Assembly (NCBI GenBank): GCA_009773495.1
Contig: WSXW01000002.1
Location: forward strand, 1-64,000
DNA from: Bacillota bacterium
GTDB lineage: Bacteria; Bacillota; UBA994
Direction: 5' to 3'
DNA: 64,000 nt
Under the pieces are notes generated by a model. The model was not told where the DNA came from and ran no database searches. It saw only the letters and a list, made by a program, of their open reading frames with translations. Position numbers and translations under genes: made by a program. Positions 44,435 through 54,119 of this stretch are shown here, piece by piece (the stretch's first letter is position 1; each line of letters begins with the position of its first letter).

Positions 44435-47400
44435 GCCAGTGGACCACATCTCAATTGAGAGCGATTAGCGCGAGAGGCAGCAACTTGCTTGTCTCTGCAG
44501 GGGCAGGAGCGGGGAAAACCGCCGTGCTTGTTGAAAGAATCATCGGTCTAGTTCTTGACTCGGAGAATCCCGTAGGCGTGGATCGCTTATTAGTCGTAAC
44601 GTTTACCAACGCTGCAGCGGCAGAAATGCGCGAGAGGATTGGTGCTGCCTTAGTAGCTAGGCTCAAAGAAGACCCTGCTAATAGTTATTTGCTCCGTCAA
44701 ATAGCCCTCTTGGGTAAGGCCAGTATTACCACCTTGCATTCGTTTTGCCTAGAACTAATGCGCCAACATTTTTACCACTTGAGCCTAGACCCAAGTTTTC
44801 GGGTGTCGGATGAAATCGAGTCAGACCTCATCCGCGCCGATGTCTTAGAGAGTTTATTAGAGAAGCATTATTTTGTATTAGATGAGGCATTTTGTGCTCT
44901 AATCGAGGGCTTTGGAGGGCGCAACGATGATCGGGGCGTACAGCAACTGATCCTTACTATAGCTGCTTATGCTTTGAGTCAGCCAAGGCCCCGCGCCTGG
45001 TTGCTGGAAGTAAGACAGAAGTTTGACTTAACCGATAAGCACTCTGTATGTCAGTTACCGTGGTATGACGAGGTGCTAGCAGAAATTACCCAAGCTGCAG
45101 AAGATGCCCGGTCTTATTTACAGAAAGCGCAGAGCGTCGCCCTGCTACCGGCGGGGCCCGGGCACTATGGGCCGGTGCTAGCGGGAGAATTGCTGAGCAT
45201 CGACCGCATTGCTTTAGTGAGCACGGATGGGTGGGATGACCTGCGCGAGGCTGTACTAGGCATAGATTTCGTGCGGCTACCTACAAAGAAGGGTGGAGAC
45301 ACAGCCTTGCGTGATGTCGCAAAGCTATACCGCGACAAAGCAAAGAAGGCAGTTAAGAGCTTACAGGAGACCTATGCTGGTCAGAGCGAAGAACAGGTAT
45401 TAGCTGGACTTGTTGCTGCTGCTCCACAGGTGCAAAAACTATGCGATTTAGTCGAGGAGTACTTTGACCTCTACGCCAAAGCCAAGCTGGCCAAAGGCTT
45501 AGTGGACTTTGCTGATCTTGAGCATATGGCTCTCGCTATCCTTGATGATGAGGGAGAACCGTCTGCAGTCGCGCTAGAATTGCGGGAGAAATATGCCGAG
45601 GTGTTAGTCGACGAGTACCAGGACATTAACGGCGTGCAAGAGTGTATTCTAGGCCTGATATCTCGTGGAAATAATCGGTTTATGGTGGGAGATATTAAGC
45701 AGAGCATCTATGGCTTTCGTCTGGCCGAACCGGGTGTGTTTAGGGCTAAAGAAGAGGCTTTTTTAGAGAAGCCGGAGATTGGCGAGTGTATTCACTTGTC
45801 TGAGAATTTCCGCAGTCGCCCGGCGGTACTGTGCGCCGTTAATTATCTATTTCGCCAGTTGATGTCGGGTAGAGGAGTTGGAGCGGTAGACTATGGTGAG
45901 AAGGCAGAGCTTTGTCCTGGGGCAGTGTATCCAGAACATCAGGCTACAGCATCTCCCCACGTTGAGTTAGCTCTGCTTGACCGCCGCGTGGTAGATGACG
46001 AAGAGGAAGCAGACTTAGATGTTACGGCCCGCGAAGCGCGCGTCGTGGCCAAAAAAGTGTTGGAACTTGTGCAAGGCGGGGCGCTAAATGTTTGGGATAA
46101 GGTTCTTAAATGCTACCGCCCAGCCCAGTATAGGGACATAGTGGTATTGCTAAGAGCAACGAGTAACCGAGCCGACACATTCATCGACGTATTCACGCAG
46201 TTGAGTGTGCCGGCATACGCAGATACAAATTCGGGGTACTTTGAAGCCATTGAGATTATGAATATGCTGAATCTACTAAGAGTTATAGATAACCCGCGTC
46301 AGGATATTCCCTTGACGGGCGTGTTGCGTTCGCCATTCGTGAGCCTAAGCGGAGAAGAACTGGCCGAGGTACGCATGGCAGAACCTCGCTTAGGGTACTG
46401 GGATGCGGTGCTTGCAGCCAGTCAGCTCGAAAACGACATTGGATATAAGCTTATTGCTTTTCTGACTCAATTAAACAGCTGGCGTAAGTTAGCACGTCGG
46501 GGTGGATTGCCTGAACTAGTGTGGCAGATCTATGAAGATACGGGTTATTACCTCTACGTGGGAGCCTTGCCAGGTGGGCTAGCTCGACAAGCCAACCTCC
46601 GTGCGCTGTACGATCGTGCCTGCCAGTACGAGTCAACATCCTTCCGAGGATTATTTCGCTTCTTGCGTTTCATAGAGCGCCTGCAGGAACAAAGCGGCGA
46701 TCTCGGTACAGCTAAAACCTTGGGCGAGAACGAAGATGTAGTGCGTGTTATGAGCATCCACAAGAGTAAAGGGTTAGAGTTCCCCATCGTATTTGTGGCT
46801 GGTTTGGGAAATAAATTTAACCTCAAAGATTTAAATCAGCCTGTGCTTATACACAAGGAACTTGGCTTAGGACCACAAGTCGTAGATTTAGCGGCGCGAT
46901 GTCTCTATCCAACCTTGCCTAGGCTTGCTATTAGGCGACGCCTGCGGGGCGAAAGTTTGTCCGAGGAGCTTAGAGTTCTCTACGTGGCTATGACCCGGGC
47001 TAGAGAAAAACTCTACCTAGTAGGTTCTATTAATAAGCGAGATGAGGCTATTAACACTTGGCAGGAAGCGGTTCAGGAACTTGATGATACTTTACTTCCT
47101 GCGAGTATGACGAGTAGTGCAAAGTGTTACCTTGACTGGATAGGGCCAGCTTACTACCGGCACAGTGATCTGAATCCACAGTCACCGTATGCCGACATAG
47201 ACGGCGCTCGTTTCTGTACCTTACATGTACAAGCAGAATCAGGCGGCGCGGGCCAAGTGGCTCTAGAAACAATGGCAGAGTTTCAGACTGTTGCCTCCCT
47301 ACTACCGTTGCCGGATCATGGTTATGGCGATGTACTTCGGCAGCGTTTCAATTGGGTTTATGCGGCGCAGGCAGCTACTACGGTGCCAGCCAAAATGTCT

Positions 47401-48030
47401 GTCTCCGAGTTGAAGCGTAAATTAGCTGTAGAAATGGATGCAGTGCCCTATCAATCGTTAGCGCGGCAGCGCCCGTCGTTTATTCGTGGCCAGCAGGGGC
47501 TGACAGCCTCGGAAATTGGCACAGCGATGCATATGCTCATGCAGCACGTAGACTTAAAAGAGACAATTACATATGACTATCTTACAGGCCTTAGAGCCGA
47601 TATGTTAACGTGCAATTTGCTTACGGTGGCAGAGGCAGAGGCTATAGACTTAAGCCTCATCAACCAATTTTTTACTTCAGCTCTTGGTCAGCGCATGTTA
47701 CGCTCGCCCAAAGTTTGGCGCGAGCTGCCATTCAGTCTGCGTATTCCGGCCAATGAAATATACCCCGGCGTAGAAGGAGAACACATTTTCATTCAGGGTG
47801 TAATCGATTGCCTGTTTGAAGAAGGGGATAGGGTAGTATTAGTAGATTTCAAGAACGATAAGGTATCTGCTAGCGGGCTCCAAGCCGCTGCCGATAGCTA
47901 TAGAATTCAGTTAGAGTTATACACTCGAGCTATTAGGGAGCTGCTGAAACGCGAGGTGCACGAGGCCTACTTATATCTCTTTGCAGCCGGAGTTCCCGTG
48001 CGTGTTGATGTAACCCCAGCTAGAGTCTAG
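44431..48030 (+). CDS. addA: ATP-dependent helicase/nuclease subunit A (AddA)
   Basis: A 1199-residue UvrD-like helicase plus RecB-type nuclease. Seen: Walker A AGAGAGKTAVLVERI near residue 25, Walker B EVLVDEYQDIN, the QSIYGFR motif, SIHKSKGLEFPIVFV, VAMTRAREKLYLVG and, at the C terminus, the nuclease core IQGVIDCLFEEGD and VLVDFKNDK. It starts with GTG and overlaps addB by four bases, so the pair is coupled. A terminator follows 13 bases on. Confidence 0.95.
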   Translation: MSQWTTSQLRAISARGSNLLVSAGAGAGKTAVLVERIIGLVLDSENPVGVDRLLVVTFTNAAAAEMRERIGAALVARLKEDPANSYLLRQIALLGKASITTLHSFCLELMRQHFYHLSLDPSFRVSDEIESDLIRADVLESLLEKHYFVLDEAFCALIEGFGGRNDDRGVQQLILTIAAYALSQPRPRAWLLEVRQKFDLTDKHSVCQLPWYDEVLAEITQAAEDARSYLQKAQSVALLPAGPGHYGPVLAGELLSIDRIALVSTDGWDDLREAVLGIDFVRLPTKKGGDTALRDVAKLYRDKAKKAVKSLQETYAGQSEEQVLAGLVAAAPQVQKLCDLVEEYFDLYAKAKLAKGLVDFADLEHMALAILDDEGEPSAVALELREKYAEVLVDEYQDINGVQECILGLISRGNNRFMVGDIKQSIYGFRLAEPGVFRAKEEAFLEKPEIGECIHLSENFRSRPAVLCAVNYLFRQLMSGRGVGAVDYGEKAELCPGAVYPEHQATASPHVELALLDRRVVDDEEEADLDVTAREARVVAKKVLELVQGGALNVWDKVLKCYRPAQYRDIVVLLRATSNRADTFIDVFTQLSVPAYADTNSGYFEAIEIMNMLNLLRVIDNPRQDIPLTGVLRSPFVSLSGEELAEVRMAEPRLGYWDAVLAASQLENDIGYKLIAFLTQLNSWRKLARRGGLPELVWQIYEDTGYYLYVGALPGGLARQANLRALYDRACQYESTSFRGLFRFLRFIERLQEQSGDLGTAKTLGENEDVVRVMSIHKSKGLEFPIVFVAGLGNKFNLKDLNQPVLIHKELGLGPQVVDLAARCLYPTLPRLAIRRRLRGESLSEELRVLYVAMTRAREKLYLVGSINKRDEAINTWQEAVQELDDTLLPASMTSSAKCYLDWIGPAYYRHSDLNPQSPYADIDGARFCTLHVQAESGGAGQVALETMAEFQTVASLLPLPDHGYGDVLRQRFNWVYAAQAATTVPAKMSVSELKRKLAVEMDAVPYQSLARQRPSFIRGQQGLTASEIGTAMHMLMQHVDLKETITYDYLTGLRADMLTCNLLTVAEAEAIDLSLINQFFTSALGQRMLRSPKVWRELPFSLRIPANEIYPGVEGEHIFIQGVIDCLFEEGDRVVLVDFKNDKVSASGLQAAADSYRIQLELYTRAIRELLKREVHEAYLYLFAAGVPVRVDVTPARV

Positions 48031-48042
48031 GACATACCATGA

Positions 48043-48076
48043 CGAAAGGGCCAGATCATTTGATCTAGCCCTTTCG
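48043..48076. terminator. Terminator between addA and the AI-2E gene
   Basis: A stem of about 15 bp with one mismatch (CGAAAGGGC-CAGATCA with TGATCT-AGCCCTTTCG) between convergent genes. Confidence 0.7.
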
Positions 48077-48109
48077 CACTTTTCCGTACCACTACCAGTG
48101 GTGTGGTTC

Positions 48110-49219
48110 CTATTTCGGGGTCTTGGTGACTGGTTCGCGATACAATACCACCAGCGAATAAATATGGCTGGCGATAACGCGTAGCACGGCAAAGGTTGGT
48201 ATGGCGAGTAAAATGCCGAGGAACCCGCCAATTTTGCCAGCCGCAAGGATAACTAGGATGATTGTCACAGGATGGCTAGAGAGTTTTTTCCCCATGATGC
48301 GGGGCGATATGAGCATACTCTCTAGCTGCTGCACTACAATCATAACGACTAAGGCGCGTAGGGCCATGCCTGGCGAACTGATAAGACCTACTATGATTGC
48401 AGGGGCAGTACCGATGATGGGGCCCACTAGCGGCACCACATTAGTTATCGTGGCCACGAGGGCGAGGATTAAGGCGTAGTCAAGCCCGATAACTAGGTAG
48501 CCTATGAGGGCCAATATGCCCACGCACAGACTCACGAGGGCTTGGCCTTGAATGTAGGAGCTTATAGCATTATCCATGTCTCTGAGTACGCTTCTGGCTT
48601 CTTTACGGTGGCGTGCTGGGAGGTATTCCACGAGCGTGTCGGGTAGTTTGTGACCGTCAAGCAACATGTAAAAGAGGATAAATGGGATGATTAAAAGAGT
48701 GGTAATTACGCTAGTGGTTATGCCGATGATGGGGGTAATATTCGCTGCCAGGGTGTTTAGTATGTTGCTTACTAAATTCGTAAAGTGGTTAATAAGGTCA
48801 TCTAGCGCGACAGATCCTCCGCCTAGCAGCCTCTCTACCCATTCGGTTTCCTGTAGCTCTAACAGGCGGGCGCGAAGCTCATCCACAATACGCGGTGCAT
48901 CGCCTACAAGGCTCGCAAATTGACGTTGAAAAACAGGGCCTGCAACACTGATGAGTAGTACAAAAATGCTGATTATAGTGCAGTAAAGTAAAACTATAGC
49001 CAGCGCGCGTGGCACTTTTTGTTGGTGTAGCCAGTCTACTACGGGATAGAACCAGTAATAAAGCAGCCCCGATAAAAAAACAGGAAAGAATAAGGCCCTA
49101 ATAATCAATAACGCAGGTTGGAATATAAAAGAGACTTGGCTACCTACCAGTATTATAACGAATATTAGTAATACCCAGATTGCAAAGCGAAAAGGTCTGG
49201 AGTTTAGCAATCGTTTCAC
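48110..49219 (-). CDS. AI-2E family permease
   Basis: A 369-residue membrane protein of the AI-2E/TerC-like PF01594 family with about eight hydrophobic segments. Seen: the N-terminal tandem helices FRFAIWVLLIFVIILV and FFPVFLSGLLYYWFY, and the conserved C-terminal YVIGLDYALILALVA-type region followed by NVVPLVGPIIGTAP and a late SPRIMGKKLSSHPV. Members export small solutes or act as Na+/H+ antiporters; the specific role is not known. No upstream partner; the start is ATG. Confidence 0.88.
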   Translation of the reverse strand: MKRLLNSRPFRFAIWVLLIFVIILVGSQVSFIFQPALLIIRALFFPVFLSGLLYYWFYPVVDWLHQQKVPRALAIVLLYCTIISIFVLLISVAGPVFQRQFASLVGDAPRIVDELRARLLELQETEWVERLLGGGSVALDDLINHFTNLVSNILNTLAANITPIIGITTSVITTLLIIPFILFYMLLDGHKLPDTLVEYLPARHRKEARSVLRDMDNAISSYIQGQALVSLCVGILALIGYLVIGLDYALILALVATITNVVPLVGPIIGTAPAIIVGLISSPGMALRALVVMIVVQQLESMLISPRIMGKKLSSHPVTIILVILAAGKIGGFLGILLAIPTFAVLRVIASHIYSLVVLYREPVTKTPK

Positions 49220-49254
49220 ATCCTATCTCTTTTGCCAGAGGAGGTTACTTAATG

Positions 49255-49704
49255 TTACTCTCTAACTACTACAATCATCTCAACTTCTGCAGCAATTCCC
49301 TCCGGCAGTTCATTGACACCAATGGCTGAGCGTGCATGGCGACCAGCGTCGCCGAATACTGCTACTAGCAGGTCTGAGGCGCCGTTCATGGCGGCAGGCT
49401 GCAGTGTGAACCCAGGCGCACTGCGAATAAAGCCTAACACCTTAAAAACATGGTCAATGTTATCTAATGTACCTAATTCCGCTTGGAGGCAGGCCAGGCA
49501 GTGTAAGCATGCTTCTCTAGCGGCTGCGTAACCTTGCTCTATGGTAAGGTCGCCGCCGACATAGCCGATAATTGCCCGAGACCCTTGGCCTGAGGTATAT
49601 ACAAGGTTTCCAGCTCGGCGCGTTGGTAAGTAGTTACCAAGGGAGTTGGGTATAGGCGGCAATTGGATGCCGAGTTCCTGCAAACGTCTCTCGATTTGTC
49701 CCAC
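49255..49704 (-). CDS. RidA/YjgF family protein
   Basis: About 149 residues; RidA-type deaminase family that hydrolyses reactive enamine/imine intermediates from PLP enzymes. Seen: NYLPTRRAGNLVYTSGQGS and the late HARSAIGVNELPEGIAAEVE with the conserved Arg and the EVEM ending. The GTG at 49704 has GAGGAG 8 bases upstream and is preferred to the GTG at 49713, which overlaps the ribosome binding site. Adjacent to a microprotein gene and a terminator. Confidence 0.85.
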   Translation of the reverse strand: MGQIERRLQELGIQLPPIPNSLGNYLPTRRAGNLVYTSGQGSRAIIGYVGGDLTIEQGYAAAREACLHCLACLQAELGTLDNIDHVFKVLGFIRSAPGFTLQPAAMNGASDLLVAVFGDAGRHARSAIGVNELPEGIAAEVEMIVVVRE

Positions 49705-49745
49705 TGATAGCACTCCTCACATGAATTATCCCCTTTTTCTTCTAT

Positions 49746-49775
49746 GAAAAATGACCAGGCTAAGTCCCTGGTCAT
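49746..49775 (-). terminator. Terminator of the 26-aa peptide gene
   Basis: A 9-bp stem (ATGACCAGG with CCTGGTCAT), a 7-base loop, then TTTTC on the minus strand. Confidence 0.75.
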
Positions 49776-49781
49776 CGCTAG

Positions 49782-49862
49782 TTAGTAGACCTTTTTTTCT
49801 TTCTTGGGCTTATCTTGTTTAGGCTTTTTAGTTTCTTTTTTAGTTTCTTTTTCTTTTACCAT
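49782..49862 (-). CDS. Lysine-rich microprotein, 26 aa
   Basis: ATG preceded by GGGAGGTCC at about 8 bases, then 26 codons and a stop, followed directly by an intrinsic terminator. The product is almost wholly charged: MVKEKETKKETKKPKQDK then PKKEKKVY. Such Lys/Glu-rich peptides occur in many Bacillota and may bind nucleic acid or remain disordered; no family is recognised. The ribosome binding site, ATG, stop and terminator in the right order make a real gene likely. Confidence 0.7.
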   Translation of the reverse strand: MVKEKETKKETKKPKQDKPKKEKKVY

Positions 49863-49972
49863 TTGCTAGGACCTCCCTTCTATACAATTGGGACCATGAC
49901 TCTGTCCCCCTATTTGTTTAGCTCTGCATCAGAGTATAACATCCTATCACAAGTATACCATAGCTACTTAAA

Positions 49973-50878
49973 CTAGGGTAGAAGGCGTAAGTGTTGCTGT
50001 AGGGCCAGCATATCCTCTGGTAGGGGGCAGCTCAAATGAATGGTAGATTTGATAATGGGATGGGTAAAGCAGATTTCCGCGGCATGTAGGGCCTGGCGGG
50101 TGATGAGTGGGGAGGGTTTACCATAAACATCGTCGCCAATCAGAGGATGACCGATATGGGCCAAGTGAACCCGGATCTGATGAGTGCGCCCGGTTACGAG
50201 CTCAGCACGAACTAACGAGGCGTCGTTAAATGGCTCCAGTAGTTCCCAGAATGTAAGCGCAGTCTTGCCTTCAGTGGTTATAATGCGGGCTCGGCTACCG
50301 TTTCCGACCCGGGCAATAGGCGCTTCAATGCGTCCGTGTGAGCCAGTGACTCTACCTGTGACCAGGCACAGGTACTTCTTGGTCCACTCTCTAGTGTGAT
50401 GCTGTGCCGTCAATGTCTCTTGGATATAGGGGTTCTTCGCTACTACCACGAGACCTGACGTATCTCGGTCTAGGCGGTGTACAGGACGAAAAACATAGGG
50501 GTTTCCTTGTCTGGACCAGTGGTTAATGATCGCGTTCGCCAATGTCCCTGACATGTATCCTTTTGTAGGGTGAACGACTAAGCCAGCTGGCTTGTTAACC
50601 ACTAGAAGATGCTCGTCTTCGTATACTACAGCAATAGGGATATCCTCGGGCCCAATTTCCTGTTCTAGTTCCTCTCTTAACACAATTGTTAATAGATCTC
50701 CTTGCGCTACAGTGTCACGAACATAACAAGGCAGACCGTTCTTTAAGACAGAACCACTCCGCTTTAGGCGAGTAAGCACCTGGCGGGCCATACCGAGTTC
50801 CTGAGTAAGAACATCACGGACCGTGCGGCCGTGCCACTGTTCTAATACCTGATGGGTTAATATATGTTGTATCGGCAC
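49973..50878 (-). CDS. RluA family pseudouridine synthase
   Basis: A 301-residue pseudouridine synthase converting uridine to pseudouridine in rRNA or tRNA. Seen: an N-terminal S4-like segment (MARQVLTRLKRSGSVLKNG), the catalytic Asp in PVHRLDRDTSGLVVVAKN, and VRAELVTGRTHQIRVHLAHI with the family-wide GRTHQIR. Length and domain order fit RluA-type (RluD/YhcT group). It starts with GTG in GAGGTGATGTT. Target RNA unknown. Confidence 0.92.
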   Translation of the reverse strand: MPIQHILTHQVLEQWHGRTVRDVLTQELGMARQVLTRLKRSGSVLKNGLPCYVRDTVAQGDLLTIVLREELEQEIGPEDIPIAVVYEDEHLLVVNKPAGLVVHPTKGYMSGTLANAIINHWSRQGNPYVFRPVHRLDRDTSGLVVVAKNPYIQETLTAQHHTREWTKKYLCLVTGRVTGSHGRIEAPIARVGNGSRARIITTEGKTALTFWELLEPFNDASLVRAELVTGRTHQIRVHLAHIGHPLIGDDVYGKPSPLITRQALHAAEICFTHPIIKSTIHLSCPLPEDMLALQQHLRLLP

Positions 50879-51001
50879 AACATCACCTCAAAACCATTGT
50901 ACAGCAAAAGGAGGCTCCCCGCGATGTTGTAGTCGCTAAGCACTAAACACAAATCACTCTAGGAGTCCCTGAGCAGACATAAGAAGAGAACATTGTTAGC
51001 C

Positions 51002-52666
51002 TTATATTTCAAGTTGTTGGTAAAATATGTCGGCCATGCGTAGCAACACTATGAAGCTCACAGCCGCTATGGCTAGGTGGGCGGCGGTTAGTACTAACAA
51101 TATGCCTGAACCCTCTAGCACACCTGACAAGGCTCGGAAAGAGAAATAGGTAATTACACCTGATGGCACCATGAGAATAAGTGGGGTTACGGCGTTGAGG
51201 TTATTCTTGACAGCGTGCTGAGGGTTAGTCCAAGTCAGGAAGGGGTGCCAGATATCGAATAACATCCCGAGCAACTGAGGCATGGCACCTACCGTTATAC
51301 CCAGCAGCCCTGCGCCAAGAACATACATAATGTGTGGCGCAAACATATAATAGTACAGGCCGCTGATCAGAACAGCGATTATTAGTGATGCCAAACCTGC
51401 ATGTATTAGTTTGGCAATAACCTGCAGGCGGGGCTGTATAGGGAGAACCTTAGAGATCCACAGATGTTTACCCTCGCGACTAATAGATGTGCTAGCTAAG
51501 GTATTTAGACTGCTCAGTGCGGCGATCATGCCCGCAAAGATGAGAGTAGAGGCAACTAAGCCATTAGGAGCACTTTTGGCCCATTTCGCTAGCTCCTGCA
51601 GGCCTTGTCCGCCGGTAAATGCAGGGACGAAGGCCATCAGAGGGACAAGGATGACGGCAATAAAGCCATTAAGCACCCAGATGGGCACACGTAAGAACAG
51701 TCTCCATTCTCTCAGAAATAAGGCCTTCAGAGCAGGAGTTGAGGTAGCTCGCTTAGATAGAACCTGCTGAGTAAAGGCGATATTCTTTCTTTCGTGCTCC
51801 GCCCCTCCGATTAAACCGCCGTAAAATACACGTTGCCCCACGGACAGAAACGCCCAGACACCTAGGACAGAGGAGAATACTAGGTAAGTAAGACTAACGA
51901 AGCCTTCGGCTTGGCCAGCACGCGAAATGGCTCTAGTGGCCCACACACTAGGTGGAAAAGCGCTACCTAACAGTCGGACCAAATCTACACGGTTCTGTAA
52001 TATGGCCTCAATGTCAACATCATTAATGACAGCAGACTGAAATAAGAATTGCACGTACATTATTACGGCCAGAAGTATCAAGCTCGAGAGCACAATCATG
52101 ATGTCCCTGTGACGCCGGTTGAGGCCGCGCATGAGTGTAACGACGATAATTCCCGCAATTGAGAGAGGAACCACAGGCAATAACAAGAATACCACCACTG
52201 CTGAAATCCAGCCTGCCGTACCTAGCGGCACGTACTGATTGTAGGCAATCATAGCGGGGATGACAATAAATAGAGCAGGGAGATACTCGGTGATATTGGC
52301 AATTAAGAACTTGGAGGCCAGAATAGCTTTTTCTTTAAGTGGTAACGGGACTAATGTCTCTAAGTCATTAGAGAAGTAGAAGAGAGAAATAAGGGTAAAG
52401 AGCCCCATGAAGAGCGCAAGAACTTGAGTGCCAAGTATAGGTAGGGTCAGGCCCATATCTGCTTGGCCCGGAGGGGCACTCGCAATTAAGCCTCTAGCAA
52501 GGAAAAAGGCGCCACTGCTTAAGCTGGTGACGAGGGTCATAGCTGCGAACCCAATCACGATTGGTTCCCATAGTTTTTGTCTATTGCGCACATACTTAAT
52601 CCGCATGGAAGTCAGGCCAAAGTAATTAGCGATTGATAGCCTTAGGAGCGCAAAAAAGCTCTTCAT
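51002..52666 (-). CDS. ABC-2-type exporter permease
   Basis: A 554-residue membrane protein with about twelve hydrophobic segments and the EFLALFYFSNDLETLVPLP-like early loop seen in bacterial ABC-2 exporter permeases of the ABC-type drug/lipid class. It is coupled to the ATPase gene by an ATGA overlap, so the two form an exporter. Substrate is unknown. The ATG is at 52666 in GGAGCTGACCGAAAAATG. Confidence 0.85.
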   Translation of the reverse strand: MKSFFALLRLSIANYFGLTSMRIKYVRNRQKLWEPIVIGFAAMTLVTSLSSGAFFLARGLIASAPPGQADMGLTLPILGTQVLALFMGLFTLISLFYFSNDLETLVPLPLKEKAILASKFLIANITEYLPALFIVIPAMIAYNQYVPLGTAGWISAVVVFLLLPVVPLSIAGIIVVTLMRGLNRRHRDIMIVLSSLILLAVIMYVQFLFQSAVINDVDIEAILQNRVDLVRLLGSAFPPSVWATRAISRAGQAEGFVSLTYLVFSSVLGVWAFLSVGQRVFYGGLIGGAEHERKNIAFTQQVLSKRATSTPALKALFLREWRLFLRVPIWVLNGFIAVILVPLMAFVPAFTGGQGLQELAKWAKSAPNGLVASTLIFAGMIAALSSLNTLASTSISREGKHLWISKVLPIQPRLQVIAKLIHAGLASLIIAVLISGLYYYMFAPHIMYVLGAGLLGITVGAMPQLLGMLFDIWHPFLTWTNPQHAVKNNLNAVTPLILMVPSGVITYFSFRALSGVLEGSGILLVLTAAHLAIAAVSFIVLLRMADIFYQQLEI

Positions 52667-53388
52667 TTTTCGGTCAGCTCCAGGAAGATGCTCTCAAGGG
52701 ACGCCTTCTCAGCAGCGGAAGTTCTCAAATCTTCCATTGTGCCGCAGGAGATAAGTTGCCCCTTTTTGATGATACCTACGCGATGGCAGAGACGTTCAGC
52801 TACGTCAAGGATGTGTGTAGAAAAAAATACAGTCATTCCTTGGCGGCAGTGTTCATTCATGAGCTCCTTAAAGAGGTGAGCCGAACGCGGATCTAATCCT
52901 ACCATTGGTTCGTCAAGAATTAGCAGGGGAGGCTCATGGATTAATGCGGCTGTGAGAGCTAGCTTCTGCTTCATTCCATGGGAAAAACTTCCTACTAGGT
53001 CTCCCATAGCCTTGCTGATTTCAAACATCTCTATGAGTTTTCCAAGGCGTTTTTGACGAGTAGTGCTGTCCACTCGATGTACATCAGCGATAAAATTGAC
53101 GTACTCAATGCCTGTAAGTTTATCATAGAGGTCTGGATTATCAGGTACGAACCCTAAGCTGCTCTTTGCTGCTAGCGTCTGCTTGAGAGTATCGTATCCA
53201 TTGACGGTAATAGATCCCTGATCTTGTTTAAGGAGCCCCACAATCATTTTAATAGATGTGGTTTTCCCTGCACCATTTGGCCCTAGGAACCCAAAGATTT
53301 CACCAGGTTTGACTTCTAGATTGAGGTCGTCTACGGCCTTGACCTTGCCCTTCTGATAGGCCTTAGACAAGCCCTGAATTTTTAACAT
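52663..53388 (-). CDS. ABC exporter ATP-binding protein
   Basis: About 241 residues. Seen: Walker A GPNGAGKTTS (about 38), the VGSFSHGMKQKL signature (LSGG variant SHGMKQ) and Walker B LLILDEPMVGLD, plus FFSTHILD as the H-loop. It powers the neighbouring permease. The ATG at 53388 follows GAGGAGG at about 8 bases; an upstream ATG at 53427 is inside the leader. The overlap ATGA couples it to the permease gene. Confidence 0.95.
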   Translation of the reverse strand: MLKIQGLSKAYQKGKVKAVDDLNLEVKPGEIFGFLGPNGAGKTTSIKMIVGLLKQDQGSITVNGYDTLKQTLAAKSSLGFVPDNPDLYDKLTGIEYVNFIADVHRVDSTTRQKRLGKLIEMFEISKAMGDLVGSFSHGMKQKLALTAALIHEPPLLILDEPMVGLDPRSAHLFKELMNEHCRQGMTVFFSTHILDVAERLCHRVGIIKKGQLISCGTMEDLRTSAAEKASLESIFLELTEK

Positions 53389-53614
53389 AGTACATTCCTC
53401 CTCGTTACCGGTATTACGCATGAGCAAGCTACTAGTTTCGTGTCCTGCTATATGGGAAAAATGTTGTGTATCAATGTGTTAGTACACTAATATTATGGTC
53501 CGGAGAGTTTCCAAAGTCAGCAGGGCGTAAACAATTTTTGAGTTCACAGCAGGGATTTTTGTGAGAGTAGTGAATACTGTATTATGGAACAAATGCCTGA
53601 AAGGGGATTAATAC

Positions 53615-54091
53615 GTGATTCGAAAGGCACAGGCTGCGGATATCCCTGAGGTCCAGGCGGTGGCTAGGGTTGCTTGGGAGCATACCTATAAAAAAATAAT
53701 GAAGCCTGCTACGCGAAGCCATTTTTTGGATGAATTTTACAATTATAATGCCTTATATAAAGCTTTAAATATCCAACCGGGTGGCATATGGGTAGCAGAA
53801 CAGCAGGGGAGAGTAGTGGGTTTTATACAGGTCGTCCCGATGCTAGATCGTAGTGGACTTGAGTTGAGTCGCCTTTACGTATTACCCCATTACCAGCGTC
53901 AAGGTATTGGCCAGTTATTGCTAAACCACGTTGCTGCCGAGTACCCATCCAGTTCGTGGTGGGCTCTAGTTGAGCGAGACGATAATAGCGCTGTGGAGTT
54001 TTATCGAAAGAACGACTTTGAACAACGCCGTGATCTCATATTAAATATCTTCGGCGAAGACCTCAATTTTCTAGAGTTCTTCAGAAAGTAG
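53615..54091 (+). CDS. GNAT family N-acetyltransferase
   Basis: A 158-residue GNAT protein. The acetyl-CoA motif is YQRQGIGQLLLNHVA, followed by DNSAVEFYRKNDFEQRR typical of the family. N-terminal part IRKAQAADIPEVQAVAR is the usual first motif. Substrate unknown. GTG start after AAAGGGG. Expressed alone and closed by a long terminator. Confidence 0.88.
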   Translation: MIRKAQAADIPEVQAVARVAWEHTYKKIMKPATRSHFLDEFYNYNALYKALNIQPGGIWVAEQQGRVVGFIQVVPMLDRSGLELSRLYVLPHYQRQGIGQLLLNHVAAEYPSSSWWALVERDDNSAVEFYRKNDFEQRRDLILNIFGEDLNFLEFFRK

Positions 54092-54117
54092 GATGGCCAT
54101 TGGCCATCCTACTTTTA
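54087..54117. terminator. Bidirectional terminator
   Basis: A perfect palindromic stem (AGTAGGATGGCCA with its complement, one loop base) and TTTT on the plus side, between the convergent GNAT and chemoreceptor genes. Confidence 0.8.
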
Positions 54118-54119
54118 TG

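Noticed and set aside
48687-48923. Plus-strand frame with hydrophobic start inside the AI-2E gene
   Set aside because: It is a shadow of the real minus-strand membrane protein.
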